DNA from: Euglena gracilis | Taxonomy: Eukaryota; Euglenida; Euglenophyceae; Euglenales | Direction: 5' to 3' | DNA: 64,000 nucleotides | NCBI GenBank assembly: GCA_039621445.1 | Contig: CP154956.1 | Location: 40,450,553 to 40,514,552 of the forward strand | Shown: in pieces, positions 15,127 through 25,953 of the stretch | Position numbering within the stretch: position 1 is the first letter of the stretch | Layout: the number at the start of each line of letters is the position of its first letter | Made by a program: the position numbers and the translations under genes | Notes under the pieces: generated by a model | Databases searched by the model: none | What the model saw: the letters and a program-made list of their open reading frames with translations, nothing else | What the model was told of the DNA's origin: nothing

Positions 15127-15160
15127 GTCCAGCCCCCTGACACCATTTTGCCCCGGTGGC

Positions 15161-16386
15161 CAAGCACCTGTGGTTGACCCCCAGATTTTCGCCATTTTTT
15201 TCTGCCATTTTCGGCCATTTTCGGCCATTTTCGGCCATTTTTTCCTATAGGTGGGGGGTGAAACTGCCTTAAAATTCTTTCATACCAACAATAAATTTTG
15301 ATCATTCAGTCAACGTGAAAGCAGTCATGACAAGCTAAGGCATCCAAAGAGGTTCGTTTGGAATGGGTGCTCAGGGATTAAAGAGGTCAAAGAGTTTTTG
15401 GTCGCAATATGCAAATGCAAAGTTTTGGGAATAAGCTTCTTTTTTCCTGCCAGAGAGGCTCTTGTCCACTTTGGTCTTTTTTAGCTGGGGGTTTTGGGAC
15501 GCTTCATGAGAGTGGTTGGCACATGACATATTAACCACAATGGTGGATGGCAACACCAAAACTGGTGCTTCCTTTTCACAACCATCAGCTTTGGCCCAAA
15601 TAACCCATTTGGAGGTGGTTCGTTGAGCAGCATGTGCAAGCAAAGGAAAGCAAACAAAAGCAAGCAAACATGTGATTGGTCCATAATGTTTGCATCTTGT
15701 TCAACGTCGCATCTCGCCCAGCATTTACATCTTGTCCAATATCTACATCCGTTGCATCAGCAATCACTGCATCTTGTCTGGTGTGTGCACCTTATCCAAT
15801 ACCTGCATCTTGCCAAGATCTCAATCTTGTCCAGTATCTGCATCCACTGCATCTTCTCCAGCATCTGCATCTTGTCCAGTGTCGACATCTTGTCCAGTGT
15901 CTGCATCTTGAACAACGTCTGCATCTTATCCAATATCTGCATCTTGTCCAGCATCTGCATCTTGTACAGCATCTGCACCTTGTCCAGTGTCTACATCTTG
16001 TCCAGTGCAGCATCTGCATCTTGTCCAGCATCTGCATCTCATACAACATCTGCATCTTGCCCAGTGTCTGCATCTTGTTCAGCATCTGCATCTTGTCCGG
16101 CATCTGCATCTCATACAGCATCTGCATCTTGTCCAGTGTCGGCATCTTGTTCAATCTGGTTCTTTGAGCAGGATGTGTTGCAGGGCCAGGCATAATAACA
16201 AAAGAAGACAGGCTGCACAGAGACAAGAATCAGTCGCACTGAAAATTGCCCCTCGAGAAAAAATAAATTGTTAGGCGAAAAAAAAATTGTAAAAAATTGC
16301 AACAAATTTTTTCTCATTTTCGGCCATTTTCGGCCATTTTCGGCCATTTTCGGCCATTTTCGGCCATTTTTTACTATAGGTGCTTG
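15161..16386. mobile_element. CAAGCACCT-family element, 1226 bp, carrying a minisatellite
   Basis: Left end CAAGCACCTGTGG, right end CTATAGGTGCTTG, flanked by CCGGTGGC (15153-15160) and GCGGTGGC (16387-16394), seven of eight identical. Just inside each end lies an array of TTTTCGGCCA units (15186-15245 and 16315-16375). The centre is the 18-bp minisatellite at 15690-16160. Confidence 0.85.
15690..16160. repeat. 18-bp minisatellite, consensus CATCTGCATCTTGTCCAG
   Basis: Roughly 25 degenerate copies of an 18-bp unit. Because the unit is a multiple of three, all frames stay open on both strands and give spurious repetitive proteins (CILSS- or KMQMLD-type), which should not be called genes. Confidence 0.92.
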
Positions 16387-16645
16387 GCGGTGGCCTGAAA
16401 AGTCCCTGGGCCTGCAAAAGCCCCCTCTGACACCATTTACACCATTTTGACCAGTTGCACCATTTTGCTCCAGTGGCTTTCAAAGGCCCTGGGCCTGGAA
16501 AGGCCCTGGGGGGTTGATCCTGTCGGCTGCTGGCCGCCGGCGGCTGGCACCCGCAAACCTGCAAAAGAAAGCCCCAATCCAGCCAAAAGTTTGAGGTGGC
16601 AACCCAAAAACCCTCAAAAAAGCCATTTTAACCCCTTTAAAAAAA

Positions 16646-16929
16646 ATGGCAGCCATAATCTACATGGCCCCCCGGGGGGGGGCCATGTATATTATCCAGG
16701 ATGTCAAAATAGTTTTTTTGCGTTAATGATGGAATAGGGTTAGGTGCGCGACTTAGGCTTAGGGTTAGGCCTAACTTATAGACAGGTGTTCGGTGTACAA
16801 GTTAGGCCTAACCCTAAGCCCAAGTCGCGCACCAAACCCTATTCCATCATTAACGCAAAAAAAAGTGCCCCCCCCCCTGGACACACTACATGCCCCCCCC
16901 CGGGGGGGGGCATGTAGATTATGGCTACC
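16646..16929. mobile_element. Near-perfect palindromic (foldback) element
   Basis: About 280 bp in which the left half (CATAATCTACATG, GGGG block, GCGTTAATGATGGAATAGGG, telomere-like TTAGGG runs) is matched by its complement in the right half. Only a short loop lies between, near 16785-16797. Flanking A-runs hide any target duplication. Confidence 0.8.
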
Positions 16930-17346
16930 AAAAAATTTTTGCACCGAAAAAAATTTGCACCGAAAAACGGAAAAAAAAAATTGTTCAGCCGGGTTTTGCC
17001 AGGCTGTGAAAACTTTAGTTCCACTCGACCCCGGAGCCCGCAACCCAGCTGGCTGGCTGGGTTGGGTAGGGTCCGGCTTTGGAAAATCCCTGTGGACGGC
17101 TCCGGACAGAAGGGATGTCCGGAGCCTAAAACCAGCCAGTTTCCTGATATAGGACACACACCAAGCCAAGGTATGGCCCAAACCCCTTCATTCAAACCTC
17201 TTCATGCTCTCGAAGAACTCCAAGGAAACACCGCCCCCCCCCCAGAAGTTCATGCTTGTGCCTCCTCCACAATGCTTTGTGGAGGCATTGTATGTGTGCG
17301 TCCATTGTGTGTGGGTGTGGGTGTGGGTATGGTGTGTGGGTGTGGG

Positions 17347-17355
17347 TGGGCGCGC

Positions 17356-17400
<45 letters not shown>

Positions 17401-17425
17401 CGTGCGTGCGCGCGCGTGTGTGTGG
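17347..17425. repeat. (GT)n microsatellite
   Basis: A GT tract with CG interruptions just beyond the 3' end of the exon at 17441-17690. Confidence 0.9.
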
Positions 17426-17440
17426 TAAAGTATGGTGAAC

Positions 17441-17690
17441 CCACAGGAAAGTCGGGGCAGCATGGTGGAAGACGTCGAGGCGCACAACATGGCGAAGAAC
17501 TCCATGAAGACGAAGAAACAGCTCCAGCCAAAGCGTCGCGGCGGGGGCTCGGTCTGCCGCACCGCCATGCGGACGAAGATCGGGTCGGTCGGGTACGGCC
17601 CCGTGCTGACCGTCTCGTTCAGCCACATCTGGTGGAACACCGGGTCCACCGTGAGGGGCCGCGGGATGCCCAGCGGGGATGCGGTTGCCC
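17441..17690 (-). CDS. Exon of unidentified membrane protein
   Basis: A well-supported GC-rich exon, with a GGGAACAG-type acceptor and a GTTCAC donor. The frame runs GIPRPLTVDPVFHQMWLNET, then DPIFVRMAVRQTEPPPRRFG, then a transmembrane helix (CFFVFMEFFAMLCAS). A loop domain followed by a membrane segment is the visible architecture. The family is not recognised. It probably belongs to the same gene as the exon at 18396-18502. Confidence 0.65.
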
Positions 17691-18099
17691 CTGTTCCCAG
17701 GGGGTTGGTCGCCGGTCTAAACCGCCCCTCCCGTCCCAACCAGCACCCCCCCTTGGTTCATTTGCTTGGGCAAAACAGTGAGCGAGGTTTCCAAGTGTCA
17801 AGGTCAGAGGCGTCCGTCACAGACAGCAGCCGGACTTGTTGTGACAACCCCCTGCCCGGCGCCACCAGAGTACCATCTCCAGCCTCAGGGTGGTGGGGAA
17901 TGGGGGGGAGTGACCATTCTTGTGGGTGCTGTCTGGATTGTGGCCATATGTTCTGGAGATGCACCCGTGGGCAAATGAGGGATGCATGGGTTCGTGAGTG
18001 TGCTCTTGTGTGCACACAATTAGGTGTGCACATGGATGATATGTATGCAGGTGTGCATATAGATGGGTGTGTATGTACATATGCCCGCACAAGTGTATG

Positions 18100-18130
<31 letters not shown>

Positions 18131-18395
18131 AGAAGCCTGTATGCACCCTGGCCAGCTGTGATTTCCTCTGCAAGCAAATCTGTATCGAGAGGAAGTCCTT
18201 TCAGCCCCTGCGAGATGTGTGCATGTGCGGTGTGCAAAGTTACAATATTGCAAACTCCAACCCATTGGCCCAAGCCCTGTGTCAGCCCCTAAAGACCCTG
18301 TGAGGCCAGGTTGGGGGGGGTGTCCGGCACAACCAGTGAAAATAATGGGATGTGGGATGCCAGGCCATCCAGGGGGGCGGGGCAACCGGGCACAC

Positions 18396-18502
18396 CTTCA
18401 CTTGAATCTCGATGTTGTGGGAGCCGGGCCTAAGCCGGGCCTGCGTGTAGATGCGAGTCATCCACTCCGGCTTCCCGGGGAACCCGTAGACGGGGGCAGG
18501 CA
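18396..18502 (-). CDS. Exon of unidentified membrane protein, extracytosolic-type loop
   Basis: Begins after a GGCGGCAG acceptor and encodes PAPVYGFPGKPEWMTRIYTQ and then ARLRPGSHNIEIQVK. It ends at GTGTGC, or six bases earlier at GTGAAG. The RPGSH.I.I.V pattern looks like a beta-sandwich strand. No family assigned. Confidence 0.6.
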
Positions 18503-18925
18503 CTGCCGCCATGCCTCGCACACCCCTCCCCCGCCGCAGGGCTGTGGATGGACAGGTCGGGCATTCGTTCAGGCACAGGTGCGGTGGGCAGGTGTTCCGT
18601 TGCACTGTTTCTGCAGTTGTGTTGGCACTGTCCATTCGTTCAATTCTGTCACTGGGACCATTTTTCCCGTGAGGTTTTTTTTTACCACAACTCCATAAAT
18701 GGGACGCTGCCTTATAAGCAGCGCTTTATTCCGGCTGTGCGCCGAAAGAGCAGAGCAAACTCAAAGTCAGGACTTAGTTCAACTTCAGAACGAAAAAATG
18801 CATATGATAACACAAAATGAAAATTATAGAATTGTAATCACGAGAGAAAAAAAACATACCCGTAACAGGAAAAATAAACAGTTGTTTTGGGTCCTTTTGA
18901 GAGCCTCTGCATTAGGTAAGACTGC

Positions 18926-19045
18926 TTAACTTGAGAGTGCCTGAGCATCAGTGAAGAGGCTAACGACTGAGAAGACGGAAAAACAACCACTGGAGCCCAT
19001 CAACATCCAGAAGAAGGCATCCCTGTCAGCCATCGTCCAAACAGA
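18926..19045 (-). CDS. Membrane-protein C-terminal exon with stop
   Basis: Forty codons in phase 0 after an ACCAG acceptor. It encodes SVWTMADRDAFF, a transmembrane helix and a terminal DAQALSS followed by TAA. It is less GC-rich than the upstream exons, but the phase fits. Confidence 0.6.
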   Translation of the reverse strand, partial: SVWTMADRDAFFWMLMGSSGCFSVFSVVSLFTDAQALSS

Positions 19046-20391
19046 CTGGTGGGTGGGTGGTGGGATCGGGGCAGCTCTGCTAGCCATGTGAAACCCTGCG
19101 CCCCCACAATTACGTCCCAAGGACTCCATTGCCTCCCAGAGGCCGACCTCGGAAGAGATGGGGAAAAAGAACTGCATGACCAGTGTTTATGATTGTCAGC
19201 CAGAAAAGTCCGTTTGGCAAGTTACTTTGGAGAGGAAATCCGAATTTCGCACAAAGAAATCAACGACCAAACCCAAAAAGGTAATTGACACCGAAAATGG
19301 CGATGAAGAAATTCTGCTTTATGAAATTTGGGGGGGCACAGACTTCGATTTAGGGGCCAGGTGGGGTAGGTCGGACCCCCCCCTCCGGTCCAGGAGGGGG
19401 GGACACCCACCTGAACCCCGCATGCCCGCCTTATATAGAACCCTGGTTGGCCATTGTGATGATTCCAGTCTTCCAAGAACCAACTGTGCTAGTGAAGAGG
19501 CAGTCAGATTTTTTTTTTAAAAAAAACAAAAAATCATGACAAAAAAATAATGGTGGCTCTCCCATGTAACCCCCCCATTTAAATGCCCAGGGTGTGCACA
19601 TTGGACGTACCGGGGGGGGGGGAATTTTGTGCCAGAGAAATTTTGCGGACGACAAATTTCGCGGGATTCCTTAAAAATGTCCAGAAATATTTCGCGGGAT
19701 TTTTTTCTGTGAAGCAAAAAAAGGGAAGCCTTGTGCACCTGAAAGGGAACAAGTGGACAAAAATTTCGCGGGATCCCTTAAAAATGTCCGGAAATATTTC
19801 GCGGGATTTGCTTCCGCGAAATTTGTCCGTGCAAATTTTCTCTAGGGCAAAATTCCCCCCCCCCCGATAGTTTCAGACCTTAGGGGTGTGACACTTATTT
19901 GGACACCACCCAAAAGGGGCTCAGTGAAAAGTGGTTTTTTGGGGGGTGCGCACTTTTTTTCGACTTCACTTTCGGGCCCCCAGGGGTGTAACGTTTATTT
20001 AGGCACTCCGCGCCATTTGGGCATTGCGCACTTAAATGGAAGGGGGGTTACCAGCTTTAGAACAGGTATCTCGCAACCTGGCCTTGTATGCAGAGATTCC
20101 TGTGCCAGGGATTCCTGAAGCGCAGGGCGGTCTGCACACTTCAGTGCTGGACGACGGCCGGGCATATTGGGAGTCGTTGAACCACCACGCGGAGATGGGG
20201 GCCAGCGTGACGAAGCCAATGGCCCCTGCGCATGGCACAAAACACAAAACGTGTATGCAGGCAGGCCGGAACAGAAAAACCAATGCAGAGGGTGGTGATT
20301 GGGAGCCACAATGGTTCGTGGTTCATGCGCGCGCGCGTGTGTGTGAGTGGGTGGGTGGGTGTGTGTGTGTGTGTGGGTGGGTGTGTGTGTG

Positions 20392-20435
<44 letters not shown>

Positions 20436-22067
20436 TGTGTGGGTGGGCGGGTGTGGGCAGGTGGGGTGTGGGTGTGAGTGTGGGTGTGGGTGTGGAGCGG
20501 CATGGAGGTGGGGCGGGCGACACCGCCGGTGTGCATGGCGGCGAAGAAGGTCTGGAAGTAGCGCGGCCCGTCCCGCACCTCCATGTTGCCCGTAAAGAAC
20601 ATCCCTGCGGGAGACCGCCGAGGGTTGAGGGCTGCGGCCTCCACCCAGTTATCCCAAGGTCATCGGGGGCCGGATGCCGGCAGTTGGTGTGCGTCAAGGA
20701 GGACCGCTGTGCCAGACACGTCCCAGCCCGGCATCCCACATTTGATGATTAGGGCATGGGTGGGACGTCACGGGAGGTTGGTTCACGGGAGGTAGGTGCC
20801 GCGGCCGGCCGTCGCCCAACCAAATTGGCAATTTGGTTGGGCCACGGCCGGCGCAAACCCAACCAAATCACTTTTTTGGTTGGGCCACGGCCGACCGCGG
20901 CCGGCCATGACCCAACCTCCCATGACCGTCCGAGCACTGTTCTGAATCTGCCGATCCCATTCCTGTTCCCAAAAAAGTGAACTTACGACGTCATTTGAAG
21001 GAATAGGGTTAGGGTTAAGATTCTCATGCAAACAGTTGAACCTTTCCCGCTCAACGTCGTTATATTGGCCTCTACAGGGTACTCAGCGAACCCAAAGAGC
21101 CGCCCAACTAGGGTCAAAAACATGGGGGGACCCGAGCGAGGCGCCGAAGGCGCCGAGCAAGGGTCCTCCCCATACAATTGCTTACCGACCCCCGGGGGGG
21201 GTCACTCCACTTTTTTAAAAACCAGTCAGTCACTCATTTTCAAAAAACCAGCCAGTCACTACCCCCCCGGGGGGGGGTCGGCCACTCAGAAAAACGGCCA
21301 CTTTCCAGTCACTTTAGGCCATTTTAGGCCCAAAAATTTTTTTCCGGCGCCTTCGGCGCCGGGGTCACTCAAGCCACTTTTGCCCACTCCTGGCCGACCC
21401 CCCCCCGGGGGGGAGGGGGTCCAGGCCAAAAACCAGTCAGTCACTCTGAAAAAACCAGTCACCCACCCCCGGGGGGGGGGGTCGGTCAGTGCTTAAGCAA
21501 TTGCCTGGTCCTCCCATGTGTATTAACCCTAGTTGGGCGGCTCTTTGGTGTAGCTGGTACCTTGCAGGGGCCAATTTATCACGTTTCTGAGCAACCGGCT
21601 GCAGCTTCACCCAAAAATTTCAAGACTTCAAAATGAAAAGGGTTCGGGTTAGGGTCGCCGTTGGTTGGGCAGTCGGCTGTGGCCAGCCGCGACCCAACCA
21701 AAAGCAGTGATTTGGTTGAGCGACGGCCGGCCGCGGCCAACCTCCCGTGACCCAACCCCCCGTGAATATCCACCCATTAGGGCACGACGGTGGTGTGCGT
21801 GCCAGTCACGCTCCCCTCGGCCAACTTGGCTGCTCAGAGGTAGCAGATAAATTTGCTGCCTCTGCTTAAAGCCATCACCACCACTTGGAAATTGAAATTG
21901 GAACGTGCACAGCACGATCACTGGAGACTCGACACACCTTGTGCCATTAATTAATTAGACCACAAGAGACCAGACACATGCACGTGTACACAGGCGCTAG
22001 GTCACAGCGCGTGTGACCAAGCGCACACACCACACACCCAGCCACCCACCCAGCCACCCACCCAGGC

Positions 22068-22110
<43 letters not shown>

Positions 22111-25100
22111 CATGCACACATGCAGGCACACACACCCAGTTGCCCAATGATGAACATCCAGAGCACCCGCGCCTTCTCCTGCAGGAAAGGCTGCTGGTCG
22201 GGCCCCAAGAGGAGGGCCCACATCTTGAGCCGGTCCTCGCAGAACAAGGCGGCACTGATGCTCAACATGGAGAAGATGGTGCAGAGCGACTCCGGCACGC
22301 CGTACCCTATCGCGCGAGACCGAGGCTCACAAAGCCCGCCGCCCCCCCCCCCCCGGCGCTTTTGGACAGTCACACCAACTCAACTCATTTGGTTTTCCTC
22401 GCAAGAACAATTACAACAAAGCAATTAGGATTCTTTCCTTTTCCGGGTTCCCACTTATTTGGGCGTTCGATCATTTGGGATCTGTGTGGCTTGGGATGGC
22501 AGTGGTCGCAGTTGATTTGGGTTTTTTTTTCAATGCTCAGTTTCATGAGCATCGTCTTCAGGGATTTTTTTCAGACCGGGGGGGGGGGGGGTCGGCACCC
22601 ACCCACCCACCCCCAGGGGTGGGCCCCCCCGGGGGAGGGGGTTCCGGGGGACCCACCCACTTTTGCCAAAAATGCTAAAAATGGCACCTTTTCAAAATTT
22701 TCGGCGCCTTCGGCACCAAAAAAAGATATACCCACCAGCCCCTACCCCCACCCCCCCCCAGGGGGGGGAGGGGGTCCAAGGGACCCACCCACCCTACCCC
22801 CCCCCCCCCCCCCAGGGGAGGGGGTCCAAGACTAAAAAAAAACCCTGATCGTCTGCCTTTCTTCAACGCCGGCATGTTTATTAGTTTTCATACCACACTC
22901 AGGCTTGCTGCAGCGATCCTTGGGGGGGGGGACTGCTCCCCCTGCTCCCCCCTCCAGGGTATTAAATGAGCGGTGGTTTTGCAGAGGGGGGAGGGGGGTC
23001 AGACCACCCCCCTCTTCCCGGGAAACCCCCCCCAAAAACATTCCTTGCACATCGCGCTGGAAAGATGAAAAATTTGGTGTATGCTGTGTCCGATTTTTCA
23101 AAAAAAAAAAGGTGTGCGAAGACGCGATTCTTCGACCTTTTTCAAGGTCCCAAAAATTTCCGTCGCACAGCACCGGAAATTTTTTTTGCGCAGGGGGAGG
23201 GTTGGTTTGCCCCCCCCCCCCCCGTCCAGACCACCCCCCTCCTCTGGGTGTATTATGGGGACCCTGACTTCCTCTCCATCTGCTGTCTTTGTTGTGTCCG
23301 CTTCCGTCCCACGGTGGGGCAAGTCCTCTTTTCTTTTACCTGGAAGACCCTAGTTGGGGTGGTGGTCTGCCCCCCCCCCCAGGGGAAGGTCCCACACCAC
23401 AGGGTCGGGGTAAAGCAAAAAAACGATGAGAGCACAAAAGCTTTGAGGTCATTTGCTTTGAGGCATATCCAACCGTTCTCGCCCAAAAAGCAGAGTGTTT
23501 CCAAAGAGGCCAAAGACAAATAATGGGGATTTGGGGGGTCCCGACCTGGGGGGTTCCCCCACCCACCCAGCCTGGCTCGGCACCCCAACATGGACCCTCC
23601 CCAAACTTACCGTCCAAGCCATTTTCCTAAAAAGCTTTCTCGGTGCTTCGTGCCGAAACCATACCCGGCCTCCGACCCCGAACCGACCCACCCACCCCCC
23701 ACCACCAGGGGGTCTTTTGACTTAAAACGAAGCATGCCCCCCCCCCCCCCTCGGGCAGGGGAGGGCGTGGGCATGAGGATGCGCTGTGGGGTACTGCCGG
23801 AGGCCGCACAATAGTCGGAGATGCTGATGACCATCTTGTTGCGGTTGACGGTGGTGGCTGTGACGATCCGCCCTACCGAATTCCCTGCAAGGTGCGAACG
23901 ACACTGTTTCCAGGTGTGGTCCCCCCAGGAACTCCAAATCACTTCCGCTTAGCAAGCAACAAACAGATCCGGCCACTGTTTTCAGCTTCTTGACTTTGGT
24001 ATGTTGACATTGGATTTTGTTGAGGAACGTGGGGGAGGGGGTAATACGGAACAGAAATCGGAAAATGAATTTCTTTTTGTGATTTTGGTGGTGTTTCAAG
24101 AATGTTGCGATTCTCGCCCACTATTGAACTTCCTTACCCAAGATTTCTGAACATTTTACCCTAGAAGCTCTGGGATAGACACCTCCCTGAGTGAGGTCCA
24201 TCTCTTGAGAGGGGAGAATCGCCCCTCCCCGCTCCCGTAAAGCAGCTCCAGTACATCCCCTGCCTCCCGCCCCCAATGACTTTGCATTGACCAAAGGGTT
24301 GCATGCCCAAATGACATTGCAGGGGGAAACCGGAAAAAAATAACACTCGAAATGATACCCCCAACTTTTTGAGAAAAAATTGAATAATAAAATTTTTTGA
24401 AGCGGGAAAGCATAAAAACCATAAAAACCATGAAATAAATTAGTGATCCTGTGAAAAGACATATGGACTACTAGAAAACGATCAAGATTGGCATTTGACA
24501 GCATATTAATATCAGAAAATGCTCAAAATGCTCTGGGGAAAATGGCAAATGGGTGCATCAATGGTTTTGAAGTGCTGTCCAAATAACGTCGCAGGGAAGG
24601 GGCCAAAAAAGGTCCCAAGGGAGTTGTTTGGGGTGTCCAGAACCAAATTTGAAATAAACGGAACGATTCAGAACTGAAACAACCACCAGAACCATCAATT
24701 ATCAATACCTTGCCACAGGAGACAATCAATTGATCAGACTTTTATATCGGTAATATCCTTTTCTTTTTGAAAGCAAGAGGGATGTACACCAAACAAAAAT
24801 AGATCGCGAAATGGCATGATAATCCATTGTGACCTCTCCCCTCCATGAACAGGAGGATGTGGGTCAATTGAACGTCAAACTTGACTTTGGAGAATCATCT
24901 TTGGAGGATCATACGATATCTTCTGGGAAACAACCCAACAGGGAGGCAATGGGCAAAGCTGCAAACGAACAGGCAAAAAACTCCACTGCAAAAAAACTGC
25001 AAAAAAAAACTCAAAATACATAAAAAATTCAAAAAAAGGTGTCCGTACAGTTAAATACTCCTTCACAATGAAAGGTCTGGTGGAGAGAACTAACCCCTTC

Positions 25101-25415
25101 TGCACCACAGCCTTGACAGACAGATGTGGCAGGCAACCAGGGCTTGGGGCACACCTCCAAAGCCCACCAGTAAGGGCCACGGGGACATCAGGAAGACGGC
25201 CCAGAAGATGACGCTGGCGGGGTGTCGCTTCCGCAGAGGGATTGCGGGGGGGGGGGGGGGTTGGGGGGGGAATCGGCACCCCGGGGGCTGATGATGAGCG
25301 TGGTGACCATCTGCAGCAGCGCCAGGATCTCAAACGCGATGGAGGAGTGCAGCGCCTGCGACACGTCCTCCCACCGCACGGCCGAACCGCACAACAAGGC
25401 TGGCGGCTCCATCCC
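18926..25415 (-). CDS. Polytopic membrane protein, Frag1/DRAM/Sfk1-like (tentative)
   Basis: Gene-level entry for six or seven exons. From the exon ending at 25155 down to the stop at 18926 the reading phases agree at every intron. Seen: hydrophobic segments FEILALLQMVTTLII, SVIFWAVFLMSPWPLLVGFG, then MVISISDYCAASG joined to GVPESLCTIFSMLSISAALF, then WMFIIGQLG, GAIGFVTLAPISAWW, and a last helix FFWMLMGSSGCFSVFSVVSL. The order ISD, short gap, PES, phenylalanine-rich helix is reminiscent of the P(Y/W)ISD..PPE..F signature of the Frag1/DRAM/Sfk1 family. Members act in GPI-anchor remodelling or membrane organisation. The match is by pattern only. The N-terminus was not found. Confidence 0.55.
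19607..19867. mobile_element. Foldback element with internal direct repeats
   Basis: Inverted ends GGGGGAATTTTGTGCCAGAG... and ...CTCTAGGGCAAAATTCCCCC. Two internal direct repeats contain TTTCGCGGGAT(T/C)CCTTAAAAATG and GAAATATTTCGCGGGATTT. C/G runs at both ends obscure a target duplication. Confidence 0.65.
20140..20225 (-). CDS. Membrane-protein exon
   Basis: Acceptor GCGCAG, donor GTGTGC. Encodes AIGFVTLAPISAWWFNDSQY followed by ARPSSSTE: one membrane segment and the start of a loop. Phases match both neighbours. Confidence 0.7.
20336..20500. repeat. (GT)n microsatellite
   Basis: GT-rich tract with GGGT interruptions immediately downstream of the 20524-20604 exon in transcriptional order. 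Confidence 0.9.
20524..20604 (-). CDS. Membrane-protein exon
   Basis: Acceptor CCGCAG, donor GTGTCG. Encodes GMFFTGNMEVRDGPRYFQTF then FAAMHTGG. In Frag1/DRAM-type proteins a conserved histidine-containing helix sits here; MHTGG could be its counterpart, but that is inference. Confidence 0.65.
20757..21776. mobile_element. Foldback DNA element, exact 8-bp target duplication, itself interrupted by another element
   Basis: Flanked by TTAGGGCA at 20749-20756 and 21777-21784. Its ends (TGGGTGG / CCACCCA) and long arms are inverted copies of each other, including AACCAAAT blocks, GCGGCCGGCCGTCGC and AAAGAGCCGCCCAACTAGGG. The smaller element at 21171-21507 sits at its centre. Contains GGGTTAGGGTT near 21005. 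Confidence 0.8.
21171..21507. mobile_element. hAT-like MITE nested in a foldback element, exact 8-bp target duplication
   Basis: GTCCTCCC flanks both sides (21163-21170, 21508-21515). Termini are CATACAATTGCTTA and the complement of CAGGCAATTGCTTAAG. The interior has C/G blocks and a GGCGCC hairpin at 21343-21361. Same terminal type as the elements at 32159-32443 and 60695-61138 (CAGGC...TGCTTA). Confidence 0.88.
22071..22110. repeat. (CA)n microsatellite
   Basis: CA tract directly abutting the donor of the exon at 22136-22306. Confidence 0.9.
22136..22306 (-). CDS. Membrane-protein exon with PES motif
   Basis: Acceptor GCGATAG, donor GTGTGTG at the edge of a CA repeat. Encodes GVPESLCTIFSMLSISAALF, then FCEDRLKMWALLLGPDQQ and VLWMFIIGQLG: two membrane helices separated by a charged loop. 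Confidence 0.75.
22559..22847. mobile_element. CAGGGTTTTTT-family MITE, 289 bp
   Basis: Starts CAGGGATTTTTTTCAGACC and ends GACTAAAAAAAAACCCTG. Flanks ATCGTCTT (22551-22558) and ATCGTCTG (22848-22855) match at seven of eight positions. Contains C/G blocks and a GGCGCC-type hairpin near 22703. Confidence 0.82.
23795..23884 (-). CDS. Membrane-protein exon with ISD motif
   Basis: Acceptor TTGCAG, donor GTACCC. Encodes NSVGRIVTATTVNRNKMVIS followed by ISDYCAASG. Phase 1 at both ends, consistent with neighbours. Confidence 0.7.
25155..25415 (-). CDS. Membrane-protein exon(s) with possible homopolymer frameshift
   Basis: The upper part (25280-25415, acceptor ACGCAG) encodes LLCGSAVRWEDVSQALHSSI and a first helix. 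The lower part (25155-25227, donor GTGTGC) encodes RHPASVIFWAVFLMSPWPLL. The 52 bp between them contains a run of about 16 G on the plus strand and would be too short for most introns here. A one-base error in that run would make a single continuous exon. Confidence 0.6.
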
Positions 25416-25953
25416 CTGCGTTGGGTGATGCGGGCGGAGGGAGGGGGGAGGGGAGGAGGGCGGGTCAAAAGGAAAAGCGAGTTCTGGGGGTTGGGGTCGG
25501 TACACAGATTTCCAATGTGGTGGTGCGAGGAAAAAAGCACAATGGGAAAGAAATGTGTTGTGCACGGACTTTGCTTTGCAAATTCGCACAAATTTTTGAA
25601 AATCAGTTGTAACCTCCCCCCTTGGGGTCACAATTAAGAATGCTGAAAACAATGGCAAAAAAATTGACAGAATTTTGGTAATTGTCACTTTAACTTTTTG
25701 CACATGGTGAAAGCAGGCTTTAACAATCGCATGACTGGAACACCGAAGAGGCCATGAAAGGGGAATGGGAAATTGAGCAATCAGAAAATGAGCAGGAAAC
25801 AATGAAACCGTTGTTGGATTGCCGCCAGTGTTCGTGGTGAGGCAGGATCATCAGAAAGGGAAAAAACCCATACAGTATCCTGAATTGACTGCAACCATAC
25901 CCAGACCGTGCCTCATGAATACCAGAGTGACTGCTTTCAGTTTGTGTGGAAAC

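Noticed and set aside
15623-16274. Repetitive frames on both strands (CILSS..., KMQMLD..., LHLVQH...)
   Set aside because: They are products of an 18-bp minisatellite whose unit length is a multiple of three; not proteins and not a CRISPR array (no constant repeat with unique spacers).
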